Below are positions 1-8,902 of a DNA stretch of 43,349 nt, one piece after another. The DNA is taken from the IMG/VR virus record IMGVR_UViG_3300010373_000072, positions 1 to 43,349 of that record. The stretch is one strand, 5' to 3'. The notes under the pieces were generated by a model. It saw only the letters and a list, made by a program, of their open reading frames with translations. It had not been told where the DNA came from and did no database searches. How positions within the stretch are numbered: the first letter of the stretch is position 1; each line of letters begins with the position of its first letter. A program made the translations under genes and the position numbers. This DNA comes from a virus.

Positions 1-123
1 GCCGCGCTCGCCGCCGCGTTGGCGAGGGTCTGGTGCACGTCCGGCTTGTCGCCGTTGCTGTAGGACCACAAGGTCCGGGCATCGGTGGAATCCAGTGCCA
101 TGTCTTCTCCTGAGATTGAGGCC
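1..123. repeat. Direct terminal repeat, left copy
   Basis: Bases 1-123 are identical to 43227-43349. Either the contig is a circular assembly with an overlap, or the phage has short terminal repeats. The repeat lies inside the endolysin reading frame, which continues without a break across the joint, so circular joining is the simplest reading. Confidence 0.95.
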
Positions 124-701
124 CCGCCGATGAGCGCGGCCAGCTGCGGCACGGTGCCGCGGAAGGCGTTGAAGTCGACGTGCTGCCCGCCGTAGGGCTG
201 CGCGTTCGTGTACTGCCAGATGGCCGGACTGACGCCGCCGTAGGGCAGCCAGTTCGGGCCGGTGTCGGAGTAGTGGCCCGGGTAGCCGGAGGCGACGATC
301 GCCACGCCCAGGGACGCCAGGTTCCCGCCGACCTGTTCCCAATACCAGCGCGGGAAGTAGGCGCCCCACACGCGGCCGCCGAGCGCGCGCATCCGCGTGA
401 TGAACGCCAGGCAGTCGGCCACGGTCGGCTTGGACGTGCCCTCGGTCTCGACGTCGAGCATGACCGGCGTGTCGCCGACGATGGCGTGGCAATAGTCGGC
501 CTGCGCGGCACCGTTCCCGGCCTTCAGGAAGTGGTACGCCGAGAAGACCGCGCCGGCCTGCGCGGCCTGGGCCTTGAAGGTGGCGTACTGCGAGTCCCGG
601 TAGTACGTGCCTTCCGTCGCCTTGGCCACCACGGCGACGGTCCCGGGCTGGATGGCCATCCCGGCCTCGTAGCTGGAGATGTCCGGGAAGAAGATCGTCA
701 T
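1..701 (-). CDS. Endolysin, GH25-type muramidase (N-terminal part; gene crosses the joint)
   Basis: Starts at ATG 701 and runs off the left edge. After circular joining it continues from 43226 to a stop at 42977, giving 316 aa. Residues 1-190 look like a glycoside hydrolase family 25 lysozyme, which cleaves peptidoglycan MurNAc-GlcNAc bonds. Visible marks are PDISSY near the N-terminus (Asp7), KATEGTYYRD (27-36), SAYHF (54-58), MLDVE (81-85, the likely catalytic Asp/Glu pair) and WQYTN then VDFNAFRGT (162-183). Residues 201-316 are an Ala-rich helical tail, possibly wall-binding. Met201 (base 101) has its own strong AGGAG site, so a short C-terminal product may be made separately. It lies in the lysis module, just before two membrane proteins. 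No signal peptide is visible, so a holin would be needed. Confidence 0.85.
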   Translation of the reverse strand, partial: MTIFFPDISSYEAGMAIQPGTVAVVAKATEGTYYRDSQYATFKAQAAQAGAVFSAYHFLKAGNGAAQADYCHAIVGDTPVMLDVETEGTSKPTVADCLAFITRMRALGGRVWGAYFPRWYWEQVGGNLASLGVAIVASGYPGHYSDTGPNWLPYGGVSPAIWQYTNAQPYGGQHVDFNAFRGTVPQLAALIGGASISGEDMALDSTDARTLWSYSNGDKPDVHQTLANAAASA

Positions 702-713
702 GTCAGGCTCCCA

Positions 714-1244
714 TCACGCGTGCGCCCAGATCAGGGCGAGCGTCGAGTCGAGGTCGCTGGCCGCGAGCGTGTTCAAGTTGCCGCCGGAGTTCTGCACACC
801 CTGCACCTCGACGTAGTCGCCGACGTTCAGGAACAGCGGCACCGACACCGCGGCGATTGCCAGCGACCCGGCCGCGGTCGGCGGCACGAACTGCGCGGTG
901 CCCTGGATCGCGGTGCCGTTGACGGCCAGCCGGGCCCCGCGGGTGCCGGTAGCGCTGGCCGCGAACGCCACCGCACCGGACACCCAGTACCAGCCCGCCA
1001 CGATCGCCGTCGCACGGCTGTTGTTCGTGACGTTCGAGTGCATCCCGTAGGAGTCGACGGTGGTGGCGTCCTGGTTGATCGACGTCCACACCGCGGTCGT
1101 CAGGGTCTGCACGGTGTTCTGGTTGACGCGCACCAGCGGCGGGTTCAGCAGGAACGTCAGGCCGTCGCGGACGGAGTTGAGGTTGCCGGCGGTCTCGATC
1201 TCGCTGACGCCGAACGTGCGCGGGCTGGGCACGGGAAGAGGCAC
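714..1244 (-). CDS. Minor tail protein, putative C1q/TNF-like receptor-binding protein
   Basis: 176 aa, GTG start just after the stop of the large minor tail gene. The second half (about 60-176) is a run of short beta strands with alternating hydrophobics (GWYWVSGAVAF, ARLAVNGTAI, VPLFLNVGDYVEVQGVQNSG). This resembles the C1q/TNF-like jelly-roll heads often found at phage tail tips, where they trimerise and touch the cell surface. Its place between the baseplate protein and the lysin fits a host-binding role. The fold call is from pattern only; the structural role is more secure than the fold. Confidence 0.6.
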   Translation of the reverse strand: MPLPVPSPRTFGVSEIETAGNLNSVRDGLTFLLNPPLVRVNQNTVQTLTTAVWTSINQDATTVDSYGMHSNVTNNSRATAIVAGWYWVSGAVAFAASATGTRGARLAVNGTAIQGTAQFVPPTAAGSLAIAAVSVPLFLNVGDYVEVQGVQNSGGNLNTLAASDLDSTLALIWAHA

Positions 1245-1245
1245 G

Positions 1246-4200
1246 TCAGTACGCCAATCTCAGGGTCGGGGTCAGCGCGGTCGGGTTGGTGACGCCGCCG
1301 GGCAGCACGTCGGTGACGTAGTCGCCAACAGCGTGGGAGTGTGCCAGGTTCGCGGTGAACGTCAGGACGCAGCTGCTGTAGCCGGGCAGCGTCGCCGCCA
1401 CGGACTTGATCGTCATCGTTTCGGCGTTGGCGGTGCCCGGCGACAGCGTCACCAGGTCGCCGCCGTTCCACACCGCCCCCAGCGGGTTGTACGCCGCGTC
1501 CGCCAGCGGCCCCACCGTGACCGTGGCCGTGCCGGAGGTCCCACCGGACAGCACCGTGGTGTACGACGCGCCGATCGTCGCCGAGGCGTCCCAGGTGGTC
1601 GGGTCGGTGTAGCCGGTCGGCAGCGGCTCACACACCGTGCTGCCGGCTGCGTGGGTGAAGGCGAAGTTGCCGGTGAACGTCAGCTGGGCGGTCGTCCAGC
1701 CCGGCGACGTGGCCGGGATCCCGCCCGCGGCCAGCGTCATTGTCTCGGCCCGTGCCGTGCCCGGCTCGAACGTCAGCTGATACCCGGACGGCAGCGACTG
1801 CACCAGCTGGTTCGTCGCCGCGTCCGGCAGCGCGTTGATCGTGGCCTTGTTCTGGCCGGACGCGGCCTGCACGTTCAGCGTCGTCCGCATCGCCGCCAGC
1901 ACCCCGTACGCCTGCAAGTCCGCCGGCGACGCCTGGATCTCCACGACGGGGTCGTTGACGTCCGCGGGCCACGTCCAGTTGACCTGCTGCACGAACGCGT
2001 CGATCGTCGTGGCGGGCGCGCCGCCCGGCGGGCGCTTGATGTAGCGGATCCGCGTGCCCTTCTCCAGCTGCGCACACACCGCGAACAGCCCCAGCACCGC
2101 CGACGGGTGCAGCCGGATCACGTCCGCACGCTGGTGCGGGTCCTTCAGCTGGCCGGTCAGGTACGTCGCCGCCGACAGCGCCTCCGCAGCCGAGGACGTG
2201 TTCACGGTCCGCTGGTACGTCCGCGGGAAGTACCTCCGCCTCGAGGTGGCGTCCGCGTATTGGTACGTCGAGCCGCCGTACTGCTGCACCTGCGTCAGGT
2301 TCGAGATGTGCGACGGGTCGAAGTCGACGGTCCCGACCTCGCACGGCCACTCGCCCAGGTTCCCCACCGGCGCGTTCTCGCCGAAGATGAACGCCGGGGT
2401 GCGGCTGTTGTAGTAGGCGCTGCGGGCCTTGAACGTCATCGCGCCGTTCCCGGCCGCGTACTGGTCGCCGTTCTCCGTCAGCGCGATCAAGTTGAGCGCG
2501 TCCAGCCCGGACGTGCCAAACAGGTCGGTGGCCGGCCCCATCGACTGCGTCAGGCCGCTGTCGATCGCGGTCGGGCCGGTCCAGCCCGCCCACGTCAGGA
2601 CCCGCTGATACCGGGCCCCGGTCGACTCCCCGGCCGACGCCGACCGGAACGAGTTGTACAGGTTCGTCATCTGCGCGTTGGTCAGCAGGAACGGGAACTC
2701 GCAGACGAACGCGACGTCGCCCTTCATGCCGTTGGAGTACGTGGAGGTGTCCAACGTGACGAACGCGCCGACGGTGTCCGACAGCATCTGCGCGAGGTTC
2801 GTCAGACCCGTGCCGGTGACCTGAAGCGTGCCGTCGTACCACATCGGGCTGTTGCCGCTGGCCGGGTCCAGGCCGACCGCGGCCAGGTGCCAGTTCCCGT
2901 CACACACCGAGGCGGCGCTCGACCAGCTGCCGCTGTGCGTGCCGGTGCTGTCGGTCACGCCCAGCAGCAGATGGCCGCCGTTGTCGATCTGGACGCCGAA
3001 CTGCGAGGCGTTGATGACGCCGATCGGCAGGGAGATCGACTGCCAGATGAAGAACTGGTTGCTGCCGCCGGGGACGGCCGGCGCCCGGAACGCCACCAGC
3101 CGTGTCCACGGCCCCGACGTCGGCGGCCCGGGCGTCAGCGTCGTCTTGTGCAGCGAGATGAACGCCTCGGACAGCTGCCCGGGCCCGGAGGCGTTGTTGA
3201 ACGTGGCCACCGGCCCGGACCCGCCGACCATCGTCAGGTTCGAGTTCGTCGCCGTGACCTGGTTGCCGAAGCTCAGCGACCCGGCCCCGTACGGCGAGGT
3301 CTCCACCGGGGCGCCAATGCGCTTCCCCGCGGCGTCGGCGACCGCGGTGGACCCGGCCGGGTCGTTCAGCGGATACACGAAGTTCGGGCCGGAGCCCAGC
3401 ACCAGCAGCTCGTTCAAGAGCGGGTCCTGGATCGTGTACTGCGCCAGCGCCGCGAACGCATCGACGCACTCCAGCCGGGAGGTGCCGAACGTCGAGTCCT
3501 GCTCCTCGAACGCCCGCGGCCACCGCTCGACGAACCCGGTGAACGGGAACCGGGTCACGCCCGGGTCGGCCCACGCCGACACCGAACCCGCCTGCTCCAC
3601 CTGCCAGCCGGTCGCGTAGATCGTGTTCGATACGGTCGTGGTCGGCGTCGTGACGGTCAGCAGCATCCGGCCCCACACCGCGCCAGCCGGCGCGGTGCCG
3701 GTCACGGTCGCCCGGGACCACGACCCGGACGACACCGCGCCGGCGGTCCCGGCCGTCGTCGACAGCGCCGCGCCGCCGCCGACGCCGTACCAGGCGATGG
3801 AGGCCGACACCTGGATGGCGTCCGCGGTGGAGGTGCGCAGCAGGTACGCCGAGGCGGTGTACTGCTGCCCGGCGGTCACCTGCACGCAGTCCGCGGCCGG
3901 CCCGGTCGGCGTCCCCGCCGGCGCCACCCCGGCATACAGCAGCGCCGTGCCCGCAGTCACGCCCGAGGGCACCGTCCATGCGACCGCCGTCGTCGTGCCG
4001 GTCGGGGCCGCGGTCAGGTTCGTCGCCCGGGCGACCGTGGCCGCGCCGGTTGGGTAGAACCAGGCCGTCGCCGAGTCGGAGACCGGGTTCATCGTTTCCA
4101 GCCCGGTGCCGACGTTCTGCGGCAGCAGGTTCACGCCGGTCTGCCAGGGCATCTGCCAGCGGCTGGCGTAGCCGCGGGCCTCGAGCTGCAACCCGTCCGC

Positions 4201-4962
4201 CCACACGGTGGTGTTCGCGCTCGGCGTGGTCGTGGTGACCAGCCGGACCGTGGCGGCGACCGCCCCGGCCGGGGCGGTGCCGGTGGCGGTCAGCTGTGTC
4301 CACGTCCCGGACGCGCCGGTGAGGACCGAGCCGGATCCGGACGTGGTGGACACGACGTTCCCGGCGGCGCCGAGCCAGTTGATCGCGGCGTTCAGGGTCG
4401 GGTTCTGGCCCGAGGTCGTCACCTGCGCCTGAACGCTGAACGTGTAGGTGGTGCCGGCGGTCACCTGCGGTACCGAAACGTCGAGGACGTCCTTGGGCTG
4501 CGCCGCCCCGGACGGGACGGTGACCGCGAACACCCTGCCGCCCTGGAACGCGCCGCCGGTGGCCACGACCGACACTGCGAACCCGGACGCCGAGGATACC
4601 CCGAAGTACCAAGGCACCGGGCCGGCCGCCAGCGGCGACCAGTCCCCGGCCGACGCCTGATCCGGCACCAGCAGGTTGTTCCCCAGGACGATGCGGATCC
4701 GGCCCTGCCGGTAGGGGATGACGTTCGGCGAGAACGGCGAGGCGGCGTTGCCGGGGTCCAGGGCGCCGTCGCGGTCGTCGAGCTCCACGGCCCAGGTGCC
4801 GGTCTCGTTGGTGTCGGACTCGTACTGCTTGCCGCGGCCGGTGGTCCAGCCGAACAGCACCCTGCCGGACAGGTCGGTCCAGTAGGCGGGCAGTGTCGAC
4901 TGCTGCGGGTCGGCGTTGAACGCGAACTCGTACGTGACCTGGGGGATGGTGGCGACGGTCAT
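1246..4962 (-). CDS. Large minor tail protein with carbohydrate-binding-like modules
   Basis: 1238 aa, ATG start overlapping the tape-measure stop (ATGA). The N-terminal 100 residues resemble actinophage tail proteins that follow the tape measure (distal tail/baseplate). Two similar beta-rich modules of about 150 residues follow (roughly 110-275 and 285-445). Each has signatures such as VTAGTTYTFSVQAQ / VTAGQQYTASAYLL and a closing WADGLQLE / YATGWQVEQ, typical of family 4/9/22-type carbohydrate-binding modules. Around 540-770 a LamG/concanavalin-like segment is suggested (DGNWHLAAVGLD, MWYDGTLQVTG). The rest is a tail-tip scaffold ending in short Ser/Thr/Gly beta repeats. It is probably involved in host-surface recognition. 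No enzymatic motif was seen. Confidence 0.75.
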   Translation of the reverse strand: MTVATIPQVTYEFAFNADPQQSTLPAYWTDLSGRVLFGWTTGRGKQYESDTNETGTWAVELDDRDGALDPGNAASPFSPNVIPYRQGRIRIVLGNNLLVPDQASAGDWSPLAAGPVPWYFGVSSASGFAVSVVATGGAFQGGRVFAVTVPSGAAQPKDVLDVSVPQVTAGTTYTFSVQAQVTTSGQNPTLNAAINWLGAAGNVVSTTSGSGSVLTGASGTWTQLTATGTAPAGAVAATVRLVTTTTPSANTTVWADGLQLEARGYASRWQMPWQTGVNLLPQNVGTGLETMNPVSDSATAWFYPTGAATVARATNLTAAPTGTTTAVAWTVPSGVTAGTALLYAGVAPAGTPTGPAADCVQVTAGQQYTASAYLLRTSTADAIQVSASIAWYGVGGGAALSTTAGTAGAVSSGSWSRATVTGTAPAGAVWGRMLLTVTTPTTTVSNTIYATGWQVEQAGSVSAWADPGVTRFPFTGFVERWPRAFEEQDSTFGTSRLECVDAFAALAQYTIQDPLLNELLVLGSGPNFVYPLNDPAGSTAVADAAGKRIGAPVETSPYGAGSLSFGNQVTATNSNLTMVGGSGPVATFNNASGPGQLSEAFISLHKTTLTPGPPTSGPWTRLVAFRAPAVPGGSNQFFIWQSISLPIGVINASQFGVQIDNGGHLLLGVTDSTGTHSGSWSSAASVCDGNWHLAAVGLDPASGNSPMWYDGTLQVTGTGLTNLAQMLSDTVGAFVTLDTSTYSNGMKGDVAFVCEFPFLLTNAQMTNLYNSFRSASAGESTGARYQRVLTWAGWTGPTAIDSGLTQSMGPATDLFGTSGLDALNLIALTENGDQYAAGNGAMTFKARSAYYNSRTPAFIFGENAPVGNLGEWPCEVGTVDFDPSHISNLTQVQQYGGSTYQYADATSRRRYFPRTYQRTVNTSSAAEALSAATYLTGQLKDPHQRADVIRLHPSAVLGLFAVCAQLEKGTRIRYIKRPPGGAPATTIDAFVQQVNWTWPADVNDPVVEIQASPADLQAYGVLAAMRTTLNVQAASGQNKATINALPDAATNQLVQSLPSGYQLTFEPGTARAETMTLAAGGIPATSPGWTTAQLTFTGNFAFTHAAGSTVCEPLPTGYTDPTTWDASATIGASYTTVLSGGTSGTATVTVGPLADAAYNPLGAVWNGGDLVTLSPGTANAETMTIKSVAATLPGYSSCVLTFTANLAHSHAVGDYVTDVLPGGVTNPTALTPTLRLAY

Positions 4963-7739
4963 GGGCGGCCGGCCAGCGCCAGGTTGTTGCCGGAATTGCG
5001 GTAGTCGTAACGCAGCGTCTGCGTGCGCACCGCCCCGTTGATGACCTTGCCGTCGAGGACGACCTGCACCATGACGTTCCCGCCGCCGCCGGAGGCGGAG
5101 ACCGCCGAGGAACGGGGCGCGGGCGGCATGTGGCCGTTGTTGATCGCGTCCAGGAACGGCCGGCCGACGCTGGACACCGCGGCGGCCGAAACGACGTACT
5201 CGCCGTTCGACAGCCACGACAGGATGCTGTCCGAGGTGCCGGACCCCGGCCCGGAGATGTAGCCGCCGGCGGCGTTCGCCGCCACGCGCGACCCGCCCCG
5301 GCCGGTCGGGGCGCCAACAAGCTGCGCATACTGCTGCAACCCGGAAAGGGCCGCGGACAGGCCGGGCGTGGAGACCTGCGTGGACATGCTCTTGGGGATC
5401 AGGCCGATGCTGGTCGCGTAGGCGTCGACCGCTTTTTTGTTGCCGGTGAGCTGACCCCACACGTTCAACAGCTGCGTGGCCTGGTCGGCGGCCACCTTGT
5501 TCGCCGCCGCGATCGCGTCGGCGGAGGCGTGCTGGCCGCCGGCGGCCTGGATCGCCGCGTCGCGGGTCTTCAGGATCGCGTCCGCGTCGTGCTGGAACGC
5601 CTGCATGTTCGCGATGCCCTTGAGCGAGTTCTCGTCGAACGCCTTCCCGTTCTTCTTGATCTCGTCGGTGACGCTCAGCAGGTCCTTCTTGAAATCCAGC
5701 ATCGCCTCGGACGTCGACAGGTTCGCGGTCAGGGCGCTGTAGGAGTCGGACACGGCCTTGATGGCGTCGTTCAGGGAGTCGCCGGCGTCGATCGCCTGCC
5801 CGATGGCCTTCGCGTTCTGGTCCATGGCCACGGAGTTCGCATCCGCCGCCGCGGTCGCGTCGTCCGTCGACGTGGTGGTCTCGGCGTTCGTGGCGTTCAG
5901 GTGCGCCAGCGCCGCGAAGTACTGCGGGAACGCCTTCGCCGTGTTGACGATCTTCTTGCCCTGGGCGTCGGCAGCCGCCGAGATGTCGTCCATGATGGAC
6001 TTGGCCTGGGCCGCGTTGCCCGACTGCACGAGCTGCGCCAGCCCCGCGTCGTACTGGCCGGAGATTTTCGAGGCGTCGCCCATCAGCTGGGCGGTTTTGC
6101 CCGTGACGATCCCCAGCTGGGCAATCGTGCTGATCGGGGCGTTCCACTTGCCGCCCAGGGTGTCGGCCGTCATCCCCGAGGCCTGCATCATGTTGTTCAG
6201 CTGGCCGCCCGCCCCGGACGTGTCCAGCATGGCCGCGGACAGCTGGTCGGCGGACATCCCCGCCTTGTCGCCCTGGCCCGCCAAGTCGTTCAGCTTCTGC
6301 GCGAGCATCACCGCGCCGGTCATGACCGCACCCACGACCGGGAGGGCGGCGCCGAGCTTCCCGCCCCACTTCTCGGCCGACGCCGCCGCAGCCTCCTGCT
6401 TGACGGCGGCCTCCTCGCTGGAGTCACCCATGGCCTTGATGCTGACCGCAGCCTTGGCCAGGGCCGTGATCAGGCTGCTGGTCAGAGTCTGCGCGTACCG
6501 GACCACGGAGACGAGCAGTGCACCGCCGATGACCCCCGCCAGGGCCATGACGGCCCACTGGTTCTTGTCGAACCAGCTGACGACGGCCTCGACCGCCGGG
6601 ATCAGCTTCATCCCGAAGGCGATACCGAGGTTCTCGGCGTCCGCGCCGAGCTGCTTCATCTTGAAGGAGAACGTCTGCTGCGTCGCGGCCCACGCGGCAT
6701 CGAACTTCCCGGCGCCGGCCCCGATGTCGTCGAACTTCGTCTTCAGGCCGTCCAAGTTCTGGAGCAGCGACATGATCGCCTTGTCGCTGCGGCCACCGCC
6801 GAAAACCTTCGCCAGGACGCTGTCGGCCTCGGTGCCGTGGATGCCCGCGTCGTCCAGTGCCGTCTTCAGGTGCGTCAGGGCAACGTAGATGCCGTCCGGG
6901 CTCTTCAGGTCCTGGGCCAGCTGGTTCTGCGTGATCCCGGTCTTCTTCAGGACCTCGGTCATCGCTTCCGACGACGCCGACACGTCCGAGCTGGCCACAC
7001 CCATGCCCTCGAGCAGGCTCGCGGCCTGCTTGCTGGGCGTGGTCATCATCGACAGGCCCATCGTGACCCGGGTCGCGGCCTCCTCGGCGCTGTTGCCGCG
7101 GTCGGTCAGGTAGGCCAGGGCCGCGCCCATCGACTGGATCGAGATGCCCATTTGCGAGGCTGTCGGCGCCCAGTTCTTCACCGAGGTGTTGAAGTCCTGG
7201 AAACGCATGTCGCCCTGGCCGACAATGCTGTTGAGCAGCGCCATCGTGCTGTGGGCCTCGGATGCGTCCTGGTTGAACGCCTTCATGACCGAGCTCAGGG
7301 CGTAGGTGGTGTCGTCCAGGGACGCGCCCGAGATCTGGGCCTCCTGCGCGGAGTACTTCACCGCCTCCAGCGATGTCGCCAGGCTCAGGCCCGCCGACAC
7401 CGGGTGGTACAGCGCCTCGGCCATCTGCGTGCCGGAGAACCCGACCGCGTCGCCCAGCTTCAGCACCTGACCGGTGGCGTTCTTCACCGCCTGCTCCGGG
7501 GCGCCCGCGGCGGTGTACAGCCGCGTCATCTGCGTTTCGAAGTCCGCGGCCATCTTCACGCTCGCCGCCGCGATCCCGACCGTGGCCAGCGTCGCGTACT
7601 TCCCGACCTTGTTGAACGCCGCCGACGTGGAGGTGGTCAGCCCCTCCATCTTGGTTTTGGCCTCACCGACCTTGGCCTCGAAGTCCTTGATGTCCATCAA
7701 GAGCTCGGCCACGACCGGCGGCAGCAGTCCCAGCGCCAT
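4959..7739 (-). CDS. Tape measure protein
   Basis: 926 aa, ATG start overlapping the upstream stop (TGATG). Residues 20-330 match the TP901-type tape-measure region (KMAADFETQMTRLYTAAG, VGFSGTQMAEALYHPVSAG, YLTDRGNSAEEAATRV). The rest is long helical and Ala-rich with hydrophobic stretches near WAVMALAGVIGGALLVSVV and LPVVGAVMTGAVM. The C-terminus has a Gly-rich surface motif (AAGGYISGPGSGTSDSI and LSNGEYVVSAAAV) common in tape measures. It sets tail length and is threaded in the tail tube; at about 0.15 nm per residue it predicts a tail near 140 nm, so a siphovirus. It follows the chaperones and precedes the baseplate genes, as usual. Confidence 0.92.
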   Translation of the reverse strand: MALGLLPPVVAELLMDIKDFEAKVGEAKTKMEGLTTSTSAAFNKVGKYATLATVGIAAASVKMAADFETQMTRLYTAAGAPEQAVKNATGQVLKLGDAVGFSGTQMAEALYHPVSAGLSLATSLEAVKYSAQEAQISGASLDDTTYALSSVMKAFNQDASEAHSTMALLNSIVGQGDMRFQDFNTSVKNWAPTASQMGISIQSMGAALAYLTDRGNSAEEAATRVTMGLSMMTTPSKQAASLLEGMGVASSDVSASSEAMTEVLKKTGITQNQLAQDLKSPDGIYVALTHLKTALDDAGIHGTEADSVLAKVFGGGRSDKAIMSLLQNLDGLKTKFDDIGAGAGKFDAAWAATQQTFSFKMKQLGADAENLGIAFGMKLIPAVEAVVSWFDKNQWAVMALAGVIGGALLVSVVRYAQTLTSSLITALAKAAVSIKAMGDSSEEAAVKQEAAAASAEKWGGKLGAALPVVGAVMTGAVMLAQKLNDLAGQGDKAGMSADQLSAAMLDTSGAGGQLNNMMQASGMTADTLGGKWNAPISTIAQLGIVTGKTAQLMGDASKISGQYDAGLAQLVQSGNAAQAKSIMDDISAAADAQGKKIVNTAKAFPQYFAALAHLNATNAETTTSTDDATAAADANSVAMDQNAKAIGQAIDAGDSLNDAIKAVSDSYSALTANLSTSEAMLDFKKDLLSVTDEIKKNGKAFDENSLKGIANMQAFQHDADAILKTRDAAIQAAGGQHASADAIAAANKVAADQATQLLNVWGQLTGNKKAVDAYATSIGLIPKSMSTQVSTPGLSAALSGLQQYAQLVGAPTGRGGSRVAANAAGGYISGPGSGTSDSILSWLSNGEYVVSAAAVSSVGRPFLDAINNGHMPPAPRSSAVSASGGGGNVMVQVVLDGKVINGAVRTQTLRYDYRNSGNNLALAGRP

Positions 7740-8209
7740 CAGAACCGGTCCCATCCGCTGGCGAACGCGGCCCACAGCGCCCCGGAATCGATCAACTCCT
7801 GCACGGACGGGGCGAGGTAGGGCCGGGCCGGCAGGGATCCCTGCATGCCCTTGCGCCACATGCCGTGCCACGGGTTGTGGCTGAGCTGCCCGCCGAGCTC
7901 CTGGATCCGGCCGTACGCTGCGGTCGGGCCGACCTTCGACACCCAGCCGGTCTTTCCGCGCGGCTCGGCCGGCACGACCTTGACGGAGCGGCGCAAGGTG
8001 CCGGTCACCAGCGACGGCGGCTCGCCCGGACGCGACGGCGTCGGCTCGCCGCGGCGGTGCGTGGTCGTGGTGAGCTTCTCCTTCGTGCGCGTGGCCACCG
8101 TCAGCGCGGCCGCGTCCGCGCCGCGCCGCGCGGCCTGGGAGGCGTTGGCGACGAGTCGTTGCAGCGCACGGTCGAACTCGGCCGGGCCCCGCCACATCAG
8201 TGTCGGCAT
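7739..8209 (-). CDS. HK97 gp10-like minor protein / tail completion-type
   Basis: 156 aa, ATG start overlapping the chaperone stop (TGATG). The layout fits HK97-gp10 family proteins: an N-terminal helix with many Ala/Arg residues, then TRTKEKLTTTTHRR, a TGTLRRSVKV strand, AAYGRIQELGGQ, and a C-terminal RPYLAPSV...I. In most siphoviruses this family sits between the head-tail adaptor and the tail tube. Here it lies between the tail chaperones and the tape measure. The stop overlaps the tape-measure start, so translation is coupled. Role inferred from family: joining or closing at the neck or tail. Confidence 0.7.
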   Translation of the reverse strand: MPTLMWRGPAEFDRALQRLVANASQAARRGADAAALTVATRTKEKLTTTTHRRGEPTPSRPGEPPSLVTGTLRRSVKVVPAEPRGKTGWVSKVGPTAAYGRIQELGGQLSHNPWHGMWRKGMQGSLPARPYLAPSVQELIDSGALWAAFASGWDRF

Positions 8210-8894
8210 CAGCTCCTCCTCTCGCTCATCACTTCGTCCCAGACCTGCGCGAACTGCGGGTACCGTGCGTCGAACCATGCGGGCAGCGCGTCGACCTGGT
8301 CGGGCGTCCAGTCGTGTCGGTTCGCGTACCAGCCGTAGGGGTACAGCTCGGCGTACGGGTCGCCGTCGGGCCACTTGATGTGCTTGGCGCCCTCTCCCCC
8401 CTCCAGCGCCGCTCTTACGCGCCGGAGGGCGCGGTAGGGGACGTCGGGTCGGCGTGGTCGTCGGGGGTGACAGGCCGTGGGAACATCAGCCGGTTCGCCT
8501 CGGCGATCAGGCCGTCCAGGGCGTCGTCGTCCTCCATGGGCAGCAGGTCCAGCACGCCGAGGTCCTGCGACGGCAGCGGGTGCGGGTAGGACCAGGCGGT
8601 GATGAGCCTGCGGTGCAGCTGGTCGCTGATGGCCAGGCCCTGGTCGACGGCGGTTGTGTGGCCGGCGTTGGCGACCTCGCGCATCAGGTTGCGCTTGTCC
8701 CCGCGGGTCAGGGTGTGGGCGTCGATGATCTGCACCCAGTTCCCGGACGGCATGACGTGCGCCCCGGCCGGGACCGCCGGGGCGTCCTCGGCCGGCGCGG
8801 ACGGCGGCGCGTCGGCGGGGGCGGCGTACTGCTCCCACGCCGGGTTCGGGTCCGGCAGCACCCCGTCGGTCTGCTCTGCGATGTTGTGGCTCAT
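8209..8894 (-). CDS. Tail assembly chaperone, long form made by -1 frameshift
   Basis: The frame at 8415-8894 ends at TAA, but a second frame offset by -1 is open over the junction and encodes about 70 more residues to a stop at 8209, including KHIKWPDGDPYAELYPYGWY. The order tail tube, short chaperone, -1 extension, tape measure is the classic lambda G/GT plan. The long form would be about 228 aa, sharing its N-terminus with the short form. Both help load the tape measure during tail assembly. The extension has no good start codon of its own, which supports the frameshift. Confidence 0.75.
8415..8894 (-). CDS. Tail assembly chaperone, short form
   Basis: 159 aa, ATG 8894, just after the tail tube gene. 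An N-terminal Pro/Ala-rich segment leads to VQIIDAHTLTRGDKRNLM and a helical region (GLAISDQLHRRLITAWSYPHPLP), typical of actinophage tail chaperones that start with a gated tail-binding domain. It ends in a low-complexity PTSPTAPSGA tail at the frameshift zone. It acts in the cytoplasm during tail assembly and is not expected in virions. Confidence 0.75.
   Translation of the reverse strand: MSHNIAEQTDGVLPDPNPAWEQYAAPADAPPSAPAEDAPAVPAGAHVMPSGNWVQIIDAHTLTRGDKRNLMREVANAGHTTAVDQGLAISDQLHRRLITAWSYPHPLPSQDLGVLDLLPMEDDDALDGLIAEANRLMFPRPVTPDDHADPTSPTAPSGA
8436..8467 (-). other. Candidate -1 ribosomal frameshift zone
   Basis: The two chaperone frames overlap here. Two C-runs on the coding strand could allow slippage: CCCCC at 8467-8463 (codons ACC CCC) and CCCC at 8440-8437 (codons TCC CCT). 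Neither is a perfect XXXYYYZ heptamer, so the exact slip site is uncertain. Confidence 0.5.
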
Positions 8895-8902
8895 CAGGGT
8901 CC

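Noticed and set aside
1060-5004. Very long + strand open frame opposite the minor tail gene
   Set aside because: Composition typical of a high-GC antisense frame; no start signal or domain.
5130-7820. Long + strand open frame opposite the tape measure gene
   Set aside because: Low-complexity Arg/Gly/Val composition and no motif; the tape measure on the - strand explains the DNA.
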